Assembly (NCBI GenBank): GCA_021397835.1
Contig: JAJFZO010000034.1
Span: 5,981,001-6,045,000, forward strand
Direction of reading: 5' to 3'
Length of the DNA stretch: 64,000 nt
Source: Moringa oleifera
Lineage: Eukaryota; Streptophyta; Magnoliopsida; Brassicales; Moringaceae
The position numbers and the translations under genes were made by a program. Shown here in pieces: positions 23,597 to 36,458 of the stretch. Positions within the stretch are counted from its first letter, which is position 1. Each line of letters opens with the position of its first letter. The notes under the pieces were generated by a model. The model saw only the letters and a list, made by a program, of their open reading frames with translations. It had not been told where the DNA came from and did no database searches.

Positions 23597-26340
23597 AGGA
23601 AGCTAGCTCAATATGTGAATTTGCTTTGTTTTTGCCCCTTATTTTTTTGGAAGTTGTAGATTGGGGTTTTAATTGCAGTGATGGGCAGCCTTGATAAATT
23701 ACTTGAATAGGGGCCTAAACGATAATGAAATCATCAAAAATTTCCATTTTAGACATTTGATTGCGGTTTGAGTTCTGATTTTGATTCTAAGTTAGTCTGG
23801 AATGTTAGTGGGTTTTCAGCAATACTCTAAAAAAGTTAAAACTTACATCTAAATTATGCTAAACCTGAAATGTTAATGTGCTAAACCTGTTTGGTAACTG
23901 TTTCACATATGGATTGCTTGGTACTACCCAATTTAACTGTGATACTTACATGAATTTAAGTGTACTCTCACTACATTTCCATTTTCCAATTATTATATTA
24001 TTCATATTGCAGCAGCATGTTGATCTGTTCATGATTAGTGCACAACCTGCTCCGCATAATTAATGTGATTTTACTGTGAAAAACGTATTCTATGCATATA
24101 ATGTCTGTTTTAATCATCTTGTTCATCATTGATTCACATTTCAAGTCATTTTTAATGCTTCCAGTTGCAGTTGGTCCTTTCACATATTCGATCTTAGTTG
24201 ACTGTGAACTGAAGTTATCAAACACAGCATTTGAGCGGCTGTTGGATCTGCTTTGCCAACCAGTTTAGCGGCACTGGTATTTGGGGAACTTTTTCCTTTG
24301 TTTTGTGTACTTCACCAAAACAGTTGATTGGAAAGATTATCAGTTGCAGATTTCGACAATATTTCTCCTCATATAATCAATGATAAGAAATACTTCAATA
24401 GGTATTCCATTTGTTGGACTACAGAGGTTTCGTGGTTTTCATCTGGAGAAAAATGTTCGCTTAACTTGCTGAATGATTTAAAATTGCCTGATCTCTTCAC
24501 CTGCTGAATGGTTTACTTGTGAAATAGTTAGAGCTGTTATGAACTTAGTTTCTTTTATTGAGATGGCAAAGATATAAGAATTAGTCTAACAAATGCATAT
24601 TATGACAATTTGTTTGCAATAATTTATAAAGTTTTGTTTTATGGTATCTAAAAGGTGACAAATGATACATTTTGTGAATGTTTTGGAGTTTGTTATGTTA
24701 ATGATGTTTGTATCAATCTGCTCATTTGGTTGAGTTTCTTTTGCAAGTAGTCTATATTCGTTTAATTCCCTGTTTGAGTTTCATTCTTTTAGAAAGAATG
24801 ATTTATATTCTTCAATTGCTTTAATTTTGTATACATAATTTAAATTGCATTTACATTAGCCATTATTGAACTCATGTATTAAATACATGCCCAAGTAGAA
24901 GTAAGCACTCTTGAACTTGGAAGGGATTGGAGGTATGTTGGGCTCTCTGGAAGGCTGATGCTTGGACTAGTAATTAGGTTTAGAATCTCTAGTGGGCACA
25001 CTTACTCCAAGATTTGAGGATGCATCTGCAAAGACAATTAAATTTCTATGAATGCTTCCCATTCATTCTCACTCACAGGGTATGCATATCTGGCACATAG
25101 AACTTAATTACATTTTGGTGGCATGAGTCATATTCTTTAGGCATCCTGTGCTTTTATTTTTTTTTCAGTTGTGATGTTTTTCATTAACAATTTTTTTGGC
25201 TGAAATTATGATCTTCATTTGTAAAGGTTTCAAGGTTTTGATACGAATGATATCTTATCCATTCCATTTTCTACTTTTGACTTTGTTCTAATTGCAACCA
25301 ATGTGAGAATCCTTTACTTACTGAGAGTTGATCATAGATATCACAGCTGGGGGTAACTATCTTTGTATTATCTTGTCATCTGCACATGTTATAGAACGAG
25401 GCATCAAACATACGCTCGGGGTATAGTTTCTGATTCTGATGTTCCTGCATGAGGCTCTCTGCCAATGAAATTTTTGCTGATCATGTTATTTATTTTGGTG
25501 CACAACCTGTCCAGTTTGTAAAGCACTAATCAGTGCCCAATTAAAATGGAGGCAGATGGGATGAGTCTTGTTTTAGTTAAGATAACTATTAGGTCAGCAT
25601 TGGTAGTGGAAAATTTTGGATAAACAAAGTTTGAACTCTAAAAGAGAATCAGGGTTTAACATTCTTGTTCCTCTTTGTGGTTTAATGCCCATAACATCCA
25701 TATAGTTCTGTTTCAATGATTTTAAATTCATCTAAGGATCTCTACGAATGAGCTTAGTTCAGGCAGGACCTTGATTTGTTTGAAAGTATGGTGCAGACCA
25801 CCAAGCCTGAGTTCTCCCTGGATAGTCTCCTGCAATTGGTTTCTGCGGCTTTTGGAAATCTGTTTTTTGGATTGGTAGGATTAGTTTACCTCAGTTAATA
25901 TGTTAACTGACTAATTATGTGATATCTGAGCTCCCGCTTTGTAGCCTCTTCATTGATGTGGAACTTATTTGGTTGTTCTGATGTTGGAGATGAGCTTCAA
26001 GTCAGATGCAAAACATGGAAAATATTGGTGCATAAGGAGAAATGCTTTTAAAATTATGCAAGATTCTTTCGCCTTTTGAGACTAAGAATTGAAATTTCTT
26101 TTATTTAGAGAGAAATTGATATATTTAAGTAAATAACATATTTAAAAACACAATAGGTGTATTGTTAAAGCCTTTTATCTGGTTGATTTGAGCTTATTGT
26201 AGATTCAGTTGAGTGGAACTGTGAAACTCAAGTTCGGAGACATTTTTAAAAACTTATATTGGTATCAGAAATTAGATTCTCCATTAATTCGATTCATTTA
26301 AATGTGATTGTTGCTATTGGTTCAAACAAGCATTACCACT
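23597..26340 (+). other. gene-like but non-coding stretch downstream of the small gene
   Basis: About 2.7 kb with less AT bias and more balanced sequence than the surrounding repeat DNA, resembling plant introns or UTRs. It starts directly after the stop at 23594-23596. No open frame with family resemblance on either strand. It could be a long 3' UTR with introns, a non-coding transcript, or low-copy DNA. Confidence 0.4.
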
Positions 26341-27590
26341 CTAGTCTCATAAAAATATGACGATCCAAGTCGTGTCGATCCACGAAGCTCAAGATCGACA
26401 ACTTGACTGCTCGATTCATCTCCGCATTAATGAGAACGAAAGCATGATTTCGATACAGATTAAGCATGATTCGAATAGAGATTAAGGTTATTTTTAACTC
26501 TACACATTAAATTTAACATTATTTTAATATTAAAAAAAATTTATAAATATTTTAATATCAATTATTATAATTTTTAATTTATTTATATTAAATTGATGTT
26601 AAAATATTATTTTAATAATTTAAATAATGATTATTAATAAATAATATTTGTAATGTTAATTTTTTATTCAAAATAATTAATTTAATTTAAATTTTTAATT
26701 ATTTTTATTTTTAATAAATATTGTTATATTTAATTTTATCATTAATCAAATATTTAATTAATTTAAATAAATTAAATCATATATTAAACACTAATCAACT
26801 TTAAATAAGATATTTTTAATAATATAATTTTTTATAATAATAATGTATATTAAATTATTTATTAAAAATATATTTAAATAAAAATTATTAATATAAAAAA
26901 ATTTTAAAAAAATTGATGTTACTATAGTGTAGCACTATAGTTGATACTGCACCGTAACAACACTAAATTAAAAAGACAATCATTCTTTTTTATTGAACAA
27001 AAAAAAATTATCAAAATGGGACATCGTTTTAGTATTTTGTTATTTTTATTGAAGATAGTTTAAAAGATGTATCGCGAAAGTCATGTCAAAAGAACGAAGA
27101 AAATATGAAAAGTATAAAATGACACGACGTCCAAGAGAAACAGTTAGACTATCAAATATAAAAGGGCATGGAGGCGATCGAGAGAAAACCAGTCATTGAA
27201 GAGCAAAAGAATTAGTAGAGAAAGAATCCATAACCTAGTTTCAATTAGAATGGCCCAATTCGTAAGATGTATAGTTGGCAAAAACAAAACATATTCTAAA
27301 ATTTATTTTATTAAAATATTAATTTAATTTAACACAATTTTTATGTTATAAATACAAAAAAAAAATTGATAATGTGTTTGATATAATCTTAAATGTGAAA
27401 AAAAAATAAAAAATAATGCAAAATTAATGATACACTAAATATTTTATCAATGTCTTGAATCACAAGGAATGCAATAACTAAAAAACACTATAAAGCTTGT
27501 TACATGATTTACAAAGCAAACAGAGAAGCATTATGTAACTAAGTGATAAATTTAAAATTTCTTAATCGATATGCATCAAACAAGGTCAAG
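26341..27590. other. AT-rich DNA with a short perfect hairpin
   Basis: Mostly A/T low-complexity sequence. At 26921-26941 there is a perfect 9-bp inverted repeat (actatagtg / cactatagt) with a 3-base loop. No coding potential seen. Probably decayed transposon DNA. Confidence 0.4.
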
Positions 27591-27599
27591 TGTGTGATA

Positions 27600-28532
27600 T
27601 GAGAAAATATAAGCCGTACAAGATGAAGAGTCACGATTGCCATGTGAAATTACCATTCATTGCATTTTATGAGCTATTGTCTTCAAACATGTAATAAGTA
27701 CTAATAGAGTTGAGTATCTTTTTCAAAAAGTTAGCATCATCTATCATTCAAGGTGAAGATATAAAACGACTTAAGAATGAGATCTTTATAATTTTTTGTA
27801 AGCTCTTTTGGTGCACTTCATTAAAGATAACGGATCTAATGTAGTATTAATGGATATATTCATTTGAAATGTACTAATCATATTATCACGTAATTACGTC
27901 GTTATTTCTATAAGAATATTTTATTGATTTGATCAATATTAATTGTCATTGTAGGTACATTTAAAAGTTGAAAAAAATGTTAAAAAATAAAACAAAAGTT
28001 AAAAGTTCAATATATAATATATATTTAATTGAAAAAGTATCATCATTTTGCTCATACTACTTTGAGTCACATGTTAAAATATGACATCAAAAAGTACTCG
28101 AAATGATATTGGTGATTATGAATCAAAATAATATAAAAAATGTATTTATTTAAACATCTTAGTCAAACATTTAGAATAGAGAAATCAACATATTTAATAG
28201 AGGAAGACTATCAAACAGCTCATACATACACTTTATTGAATTGTCCATTAGTGGAATAGTTCACAGAGTACATATTTTGCAACTTAACTATAATTATCTA
28301 TTTGTTTACACATAAGAATCTTTCATACTACTTATTTTTGTTAAACTAATAGTTTACAAGACTTAGATTTTTTTTTTTTAATACAAGAATATCGTATGTT
28401 TATAACTGATCGTGAGGTAGACACTCATGCAGAGTTTCAATTTGCAAATTAGATTAAATAATACGTGAATACTCATATTCCAGACCACGATTGGCTAAAT
28501 ATATTTAGTGAATGTGGTCAAATGACCCACTT

Positions 28533-28582
<50 letters not shown>

Positions 28583-28880
28583 TGCATGAACCACTAAACT
28601 TTATTGCCAATAACTTCATTAAGAATGTTTTAAAAGGTCTGTTCAAATTTATCAAGTTATACTTAAGATCTTATATCAATAGGCATAAATTTTATATTAA
28701 AAAACATGATTCGAATAAAATTACAATAAATAGTAAAGTTTGCATTAAGGGGTTCAAGTTTAATGCAGATAAAAGCAACTCTTTTGGTGAATTGGTGGAG
28801 GAAATAGAACTAAAATATTTTGTATTTACTAATCAAGCCAATCATATTGTTCAAATATGAATGGTTTGATCCAATATTAA
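27600..28880 (+). mobile_element. CACTA (En/Spm) transposase relic, DUF4218 to DUF4216 part
   Basis: Broken plus-strand frames reproduce the C-terminal half of CACTA TNP2-type transposases. Near 27620-27700 is MKSHDCHVKLPFIAFYELL, then a segment around LIELSIFFKKL (about 27715) and IFIIFCKL (27790). Then WIYSFEMY (about 27850, compare WMYPFERY) and AHTYTLLNCPLV (about 28220). After the (TA)23 tract, 28582-28860 stays open as a 92-codon frame resembling the DUF4216 region (YINRHKFYIKKHDSN...SKVC, then FGELVEEIELKYF-VF). Stops and shifts show it is dead. Terminal CACTA repeats were not located. Confidence 0.8.
28535..28580. repeat. (TA)23 microsatellite inside the CACTA relic
   Basis: Uninterrupted 46-bp TA run lying between the DUF4218-type and DUF4216-type segments of the transposase relic. 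Likely variable in length. Confidence 0.95.
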
Positions 28881-31799
28881 ATATGGATACCAAAATTTAT
28901 AAATTATACAACTAAATGAATGACAGCCATTGTAGAAAATTAAATAAATATGAGCTATTTGTTTTAATTTTGTAAGCAACTCATGTTTATTATGTCCCTT
29001 ATTTAATCTTAAAATGTGAAAAGTGTGATTACTTAATTGTTTACAAAATAAAAGCCAGGTTTTTCATCAAAATATAGAATCTAGTTTCATGTCTAAATAA
29101 ACCCAAGTTGCACATTTTCAAAATGATAAGATAGATGTCCATTAAATTGAGATTGGCTCAGATAAAGATCTTATCTTTTTAAATGATCAAAATATGATAT
29201 TAATAGATATTGATGTTAAATAATAAAACATACCAAATAAGTGAAATTATAAAAGTGATTTAATTAAGGAAGAGAAACATGGAAGTGGCATACGAAAAAA
29301 AAAAAAAACTTTCAAGATGATGATTAGTTAATTTTTTTCATGTCTTGTTTGAATTAATTTATGTATGCTAATTAAATTATTTATATATAATGATTTAATT
29401 ATTTATTTAATGATTAAAGATGTAAATTTTAGGCTATGTAAATTTTAGGCGCACTGTGTCTTGATAGATTATTTATTTCATTATGTTTTTAAGATGTATT
29501 TCAAGGGGTTTTGGTTTAATTTTTAAAAGAAACTCAACAAAATTTTTCACAAAAATTTATCAGTGATACTAACTTAGATGTATCAACTTAAATTAGGTAA
29601 GAGATGAGGAATACAAGGTGACTCTTGAGGGAGAGGCCGTGGCATTGATAATCTACGAGTATAACTATTTATAAGCCCTCTATATCCAATTAAACTAGCT
29701 GCAGATGCAATATTTGTACCATTGATGGTTTTGATAACTATACTTCAAACTGTTTAGGATTTGCTCCTACGAGGATATATATCTTAGAAGACTTGTAGAA
29801 TACAGATAGATAATATATTCATGTAACCAATAACATATAAGTACTCAACTTCTTTTAGTACTTGTATTATATCTTTATATGTTTTCTTAATTTATTTGAT
29901 GATTTGTTTATTATCTTCTTTCATATTGTCAAGCTTCCAAATAAATGCTCTACAAAGATTTATAATAACTTTCAAAAAAGTATCAATCCATTTGAGTACA
30001 TGTGAATGACGATTTCTTTGAAAATCAATGACTTCAACTTTGAGAATTTTAAGGTAAAATTATTTACGAAAAAAATAAATGTGATACTTTATGATATTTA
30101 CTTATCATTTATTCTTACAAAACATTTTATATGGGATAAGACAATTAATAGCATGATAAGAGCTACCTAAAAGGCTAAAGTCATTAAATGATTAATGTAT
30201 GTGTATCAACATAAGACAAAAAAATAAACCTCAAGTCGCCTTAGATTACATGGAAAAGCAATGACAATGAGAATGTAACCACTCAAAGTACAAAGAAAAG
30301 TGCAAGACGACTTTCAAAAATCAACGAAGTAAAACAAGTGGATCCGCGTTTAGTCACTCACTCTTGGCATTATGGAGGTTCATGTCCTCTATTTAAGTGA
30401 TTTTCGACACTTGATACGTATGACATTCAATTTACTAGCATAAATTTAAATAAAAATAGTATACTGTCTTATCAATGTTTATTTATTATTTTTAATTACA
30501 AGCAAAAGACTTGGATCAAGGTCTAATTTTTATAGAATTTTTTATATAAACTCATATTAAGAGTCAAACCCTAATCAATTCATCGATGAGTGCTCTAAAC
30601 AAGTACATGTAAATTTTTCTTTTTGACATTAATAAATAAACTTAATTATATTTTTTGTTTCATTTGGTTTAAGTAATGGATTGCTTAATATAATTTTTTC
30701 TTATAAGATTGCATCAAAAAGTTGGTTATCTTTGCTTCCTAACCACAAGAGAAATCTTTGGAGACTTTAAAGTAAACTACACTCAAGTGTACTACAAGAC
30801 AATAGGTGAAAAGAAAAAGCATCAAGCCTACAAACTTCATTCTTAGGCTTGATCATATTATTCAGGTGGTGGACTAACAGTGGATGATCTATCAATGATG
30901 CGATCATTCAAGACATGCACTCTCAAATGAAGGTTATGCAAAAGTATTTAAAGTGGAAACGTAAGAAAAAGGAGTAGGATTGCAGGCGTTTTAAGGTCAT
31001 GATAAATGAATGTTTGCTTTAGAGAAGTGCCAAAATAAATGATTGTATAAATAATTGTATTCGACATAAGGAAATCAACTTGAAAGAATGTATCCATAGG
31101 ATGGAGGCATTACTCCTTAGAGGCCCATCTTTTGCCTCATCTCTAGCATTAATCAATGGTTTCACTTGATATCAAGGTTGACCATTAGAGTAACATCTTT
31201 ATTTTTTTTGTTTTAGTTGATTGAAGTAAGACAATACTATATATTAACTTTTCATTCATATGTATAATTTCAATTAGATTCAATTTTAACTTTTTTATTT
31301 GTTATTTATTATTGATTTATAAATTATAATCGAATAGTATAAAAACTAAAATAATTAATTAATAATTAATAATTAAAGTATATTATTTTTTTATACTAAA
31401 ATTGGTTTAGCGATGAACTTGTAACAACAGATCCTGTCAATAAACATCCGAAACCTAATAATAAAATTGTCATCTATCACTAAACTTAGTAGGCTTAACG
31501 ATGATAAAGTGATCATCATTATGTCTAATGGTCATCGTGCCATTGTTAGGCTTAACGAAGAACATCTTCGTTGTCGTTTCGTCGCCAACCTTCGGATATT
31601 CATCACTAGGTAACAATGACTTTATAACGAGAATATCCTTCTTAACTCAATCATGAAATCATGTCTATTTTTTAAAATTTCATCTTAAAATTCGTTCATG
31701 ATGAAGATTTTAACAACAAAATTTACGTTCAGCGACAAAAAATTTTATTGCCAAATTTTATTTTTTTAGTAACAAATAAAGCTGTATTTTAAAGAGTAA
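28881..31799. other. AT-rich intergenic DNA, nothing recognised
   Basis: No frame with family resemblance. A stretch near 30700-31190 is somewhat less AT-rich and ends with ttgatatcaaggttg, loosely like a retrotransposon primer-binding site, but no flanking LTR pair or gag was found. Confidence 0.35.
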
Positions 31800-32303
31800 A
31801 GGTCTCATAAAACTTCATATTTACTTAGTGTTATTAATCAAACTCTTATGTTTAAAAAGTGACAAATCAAACCTTAATTTATTAATCCAAATCTTGATTT
31901 ATCAATTTGATCTAAATCGAACTTTATTAAAAAAATTTAAAAATTAAGTGTTTTCAAATTAAAGATCTTATGTAATGAATTTTGACTTAAAATTTTTAGA
32001 TATGTGAAAAAATATTCAAACAATTATTATAAAAATTTTAAAAATTTTAAATAATATAAATTTTAAAATATATATTTAATGCTCAAAAAATTATAAAACT
32101 TTTTGTAGAATAGTTTGAATATTTTTTACATTTGTGAAAAATTTCAAGTTAAAATTTATTGTATAAAATTTTTAATTTGAATATCTCAATTTTTGAATTC
32201 TTTGACAATATTCAATTTAAAACAAATTGATAGATTAAAGTTTCATTTGTAACTATTTTAAATTTTAAATTATGAGTTGCTAACAGCCTAAAAACTTCAC
32301 TAT
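31800..32303. repeat. foldback (MITE-like) element, full copy A
   Basis: Left half (about 31803-32035) and right half (about 32105-32303) are inverted repeats of each other over roughly 200 bp. For example, tgacttaaaatttttagatatgtg with atattcaaac on the left matches, reversed, gtttgaatat and tttgtgaaaaatttcaagtt on the right. The whole is close to one long hairpin with a short AT-rich loop. It shares sequence with 33392-33893. No coding capacity. Target-site duplications could not be read with confidence. Confidence 0.75.
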
Positions 32304-33391
32304 TTTAAGATTAAATTTTTTGTTAAATAAAAATTTTAAAACATTTTGATAAAAATTACAAGTTGATGGAAAGATTAAATTTTTATAGATAAATGCCATT
32401 AATTTTAAAATTTGGAATTACATAGAGAAAAATTATTAATATTAATATATTATTAAAATATTTAAATAATAAAATAGTTAATATTAATATTTTTAACAAT
32501 TCTAAAAAGAAATATACTCTTTGTTTCAAAATAGAAAATAGAAACCACTAGTAACATGTATATGAGATTTTTAAATCTCTTATTGTTAAAAATTATAGAC
32601 TATTTAAGCACATAATTTTATTTTATACATATAATTTAAAATAGTAAACAATAATTTTAAGAAGTACATTCAAACAATTAAAATATCAAAACATGTAATA
32701 ATTTTGTTAAAAAAGTGTAATATTTAAACGATGCCCTAGTTATCCTTCAGCGAAATAAATTTAGATTTGAAAAATAAAATCTATTATTTTTATAAAAAAT
32801 AATGCATAAGAATTTATAGTAGCTTGAAAAAAAAATGATCATCTTACCATATCTTAGAACTTTTGTTGAACAAATGGTAGACATTACGGTGTTTGAGATT
32901 AACAAATGTGACAGAATTTGACATTCTTTAACTTTGACTCAAATAATTTCAAAGATATAAATAGAAGACATTGTGTGCATTGATTGGATTTTGAAAAAAA
33001 AAAAAAGAAAAAAAAAGGTGATAGACTTCATTGATCTAAACACTTTTAATTTCACAGTTTTAGCATTATCAATTAGCAAGCTAATCATTATAAGAACATC
33101 TCAAAATCAATCAAACATCTAAAATTCATAAAAAAAAATGCTTTAATAAGTTAACCATTAATAAAAAAAAGAATTAAATAAAAATTGTATTAATAGATTA
33201 AAAATAAATTTTTATTCAAATATATATATAATATAAAATTATAAAATTTCAATATTGATAAAATTTTAATATAAAATTTAAAATTTTTAAATAAAATTAT
33301 TATTAAATTTAAAATTTATATAATTATAAAAACATAAAATTCATAGTACTGATGTGATAAATGCTATATATATATAATAGGTGATACGATA
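32304..33391. other. AT-rich DNA between two foldback elements
   Basis: Nothing recognised apart from an A-rich run near 32995-33017. Confidence 0.4.
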
Positions 33392-33893
33392 AAAGTATCA
33401 TAATATTTATCTTATATTATCAATCAAATTTTTATGTTTAAAAAGTAATAAATTAAATTTTAATATATCAATTTGATATAAATTAAACTTTATCAAAAAT
33501 CTAAAATTTAAAGATATTTAAATTAAAAATTTTATATAATAAATTTTGAGTTAAAATTTTTCACGAAAGTAAAAAATATTCAAACTATCATTATAACAAA
33601 ATTTATATTTTTTTGAGTAATAAAAATACATTTTTTAAATTTATAATATTAAAATTTTTTTAAATAATATAATTATTCAAAAAATTATAATACCTTTTGC
33701 AAGAGTAACGTGACTTTTTTTTTGTGTTTGCGAAACATTTTAAGTTACAATGAATCGTATAAAATTTTTAATTTAAATGTTTTATTTTTTTGCAAAATTT
33801 AATAAAAATTAAATTGATAAATTAAAAATTAAGTATTATTTTTTAAATATAAAATTTAATTAATTATATAAAATAAATATTAAAATTTTATCA
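33392..33893. repeat. foldback (MITE-like) element, full copy B
   Basis: About 500 bp in which the left arm (taatatttatcttatattatcaatc..., ttgagttaaaatttttcacg, aatattcaaac) is repeated inverted in the right arm (gcgaaacattttaagttac, tttaatttaaatg, aaaatttaattaattata). Same family and same left-end order as copy A, with strong divergence. It ends about 100 bp before the TATA-like box of the SINA-like gene. Confidence 0.75.
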
Positions 33894-33997
33894 AACAATA
33901 ATAAATTTAAATTTAACAAAAAACAAAATTGAAGTTGATTGAATTTATCCTACCCAGTACAAGTAATTTGAATCCAGAAAAACACTTCAAACTCGAC

Positions 33998-34010
33998 CCT
34001 ATATATAAAT
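33998..34010 (+). promoter_or_regulatory. TATA-box-like sequence of the SINA-like gene
   Basis: ccctatatataaat lies about 45 bp before the ATG at 34053. Plant TATA boxes usually sit 25-35 bp before the transcription start, so this predicts a start near 34030-34040 and a very short leader. Confidence 0.5.
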
Positions 34011-34032
34011 TTAGATGGCAACTTTCTAATAG

Positions 34033-34071
34033 ATGGAGAAGGAGGAAGTGATATGGCTAGATTCTCTGTAG
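34033..34071 (+). other. possible overlapping upstream ORF
   Basis: ATG at 34033 opens a 12-codon frame with stop TAG at 34069-34071. It overlaps the main ATG (34053) by 19 nt in another frame. It matters only if transcription starts upstream of 34033, which the TATA position leaves uncertain. Confidence 0.4.
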
Positions 34072-36458
34072 GTGCTGAAGAAGACGGAGAAGGGCCAAGC
34101 AATCGACCGCGGAACCGGAAGAGACCAAGGACGAACCTTAGAGTTTTTTCACTTGAAAGCAGTATGGTTCCAGGAGAAGGAGAACGACGAGGACAGGGAC
34201 ATGAAGAACAACAGCGAGGCGAAGAACGCGACCTAGAAGAAGAAGATGATGATCATGGTCAAAGAGAAGGTGGTGATGAAGAAGAAGAGGAAGACGGTGG
34301 GAGAAACACGGATAGGGCGGGACACAACAGAGATGGGTCCATCTCCATGACCTTGCTGGACCCAGAGGTTTTTGATTGCTGCATTTGCTGTGAGCCCCTG
34401 TCTGTTCCTATCTTTGAGGTCTGTTTCTTCTTTTTCTTTTTCTTATTTTACCCTTTGACATGGTGATTTTGATGCTGGACATGATAGATGCATGATGGAA
34501 ATTTTTGGGGAAGGCCACTAATTGGGGGAAAGCTTAGAATTTTAATTTTGTTGTATTAATTTATTTGTGGCTTTTAAATAATTTTCTGAGAAGTTTGACT
34601 TTCACCTCACTTTGTTCCAATTGAGTTTTTGAGTTATGGAACCTTGTTTTGTACATTGTCATTTATGTCAAGTTTTCAGTCTTAATATCTTTCTTGGTCC
34701 TCTTAAGTCCATAAGCTAATTCTTTCTCACTGCTGTTTGAATCCTCTTTACCTTTGCTATTTACTGTTGTTTTAATGTTGCATGTACACCTAAGCACTTG
34801 ATGTAGCAATGTGGTGACAATCAGTTTTAAAAGGCTGTCTTTTTTCGCTGTGTTGATCATTGTACAATCTTTGATGACTTTGAAAGTTAGAACTTAGTTT
34901 CCACTTGTTTATTTTTGATGCAATTGTTAGTTGAAAAGCTCTAAAGAAATTGTTAGTAAGGAGTCATCGATTCATTCTTTGTAGCTAATTGTAAGGTTGA
35001 ACCATGCAACATACTTCAAAGAATTTTAGTCAGCTTTGAAATAAGTTAAGAGTCTGCATTTTGAGCATGGCAGCCCCTTGATGATTTGATAAAATAGATA
35101 AAAAAGAAAAGGTTAAGTTTTCTTGGTTTTACCTGCATCTTACTGCTGGCAGGGCCCAGTTGAGCCGAATGCTCTCTTGAAGTTAGAGATAAGAAAGAAA
35201 AGAGATTATGGGGAAGGGGGAGGCAGGATATGGATGCTTATGTAGTCCATAAGGTATTGCTTCTGAACCAGTGCTTATAGGAGGAGAAAAGCAAGAGAAT
35301 CTGATACGGTCAAGTTTGTGGGCACTGTAGGATGAGGATACCTAATTACCCAAAATCAGAAGCCTAAACAAAATAGGAAATGTAAACCTAATCCAGTGAT
35401 ATATAGATAGAAATTTATAATATTTATAGTTAAGTTTCCTAACACATCTTCTCTAAAGACATTCAGTTTAAAATATGAAATTCTATGAAAATAAGTTTTG
35501 AACTTAGATTATTTCCTGATATAATCACATTCATTTGCATGTCTTTTATATTGTTATTATACCCTTCTCCCATGTACTGGTAATGTGTGAAAAATGTGGG
35601 TCTCATTGTCTTACTTTAATTACCCATATTGGTTGAAACATAAGATATCCAGGAGAGAAATATTGGTGTTTTGTTTTTCCTCTTTTTGATTGTCGATGGC
35701 ATACAGTTTGGAAATCTACTGTGCTTATTCTACTTACAAGTGTATCATTTATTGTGTGGAAATAATACTTCCAAGTCTGATAAATGTCAATTTTCTTGAG
35801 TATTCAGTGTGATAATGGCCATATAGCTTGTTATTCTTGCTGCACTGGAATGAGGAACAAATGCTCGTCTTGCTCAATGCCCATTGGCTATAAGCGCTGC
35901 AGGGCCATGGAGATGGTTCTAGACGCAGTCAAAGTTTCATGCCAAAACTCAGTATATGGCTGTGAAGAAACATTCAGGTACGCCTCAAAGTACAGACATG
36001 AGAATGAATGCATCTGTGCACCGTGTTCATGCCCTGTTTCTAGCTGCTCCTTCATTGGTTCGTACAAACAGGTATGCAGACACTTCAGTGATAATCATAA
36101 GAACTCTGGGATATGCTTCCTGTATGATAGCACTGTGTCCATTACCTTGAAAGAAAATGATGAATTCCTCGTTCTTCAAGAAGGTAGTGATGGTGCCATA
36201 TTTATTCTCAACAACCTTTCTGAATATCTGGGCAACATGGTGACAATCAATTGTCTTGCACCCCCTACCCCAGTAATTGGGAAGTTCTTCTATGAACTTC
36301 AGGTGACAAGCCATGCAAGTATTCTTAAACTGCAGTCTACTGCAAAATGTACCAAAGAGCGGTTTGATGATGTTCCATCTGAAGAGTTTCTTTTAATTCC
36401 AAGTTATTTCTTTGATCCTGCTGGACAAATCAAGCTGGAACTCCGCATACACAAATAG
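34053..36458 (+). CDS. SINA-like RING-type E3 ubiquitin ligase (2 exons)
   Basis: Transfers ubiquitin from an E2 to a substrate; the substrate is unknown. Exons 34053-34418 and 35808-36458 join in phase 0 across a 1389-bp intron to give 338 residues. Residues 1-95 are disordered: basic (NRPRNRKRPR), then an acidic Glu/Asp run about 58-82. A RING finger follows with C109, C112, C123, H127, C130, C133, C141 and C144; the intron splits it just before C123. Next is a SIAH-type zinc-binding region (CQNSVYGCEETF, HENECICAPCSCPV, then H and C ligands to about residue 210) and a C-terminal beta-rich substrate-binding domain. This fits the plant SINA-like group (Arabidopsis SINA-like 7 or 10) rather than SINAT1-5, because of the long acidic N-terminus and the weak C-terminal domain. 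Neighbouring AXR1 also serves ubiquitin-like pathways, but joint regulation is not shown. Confidence 0.93.
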
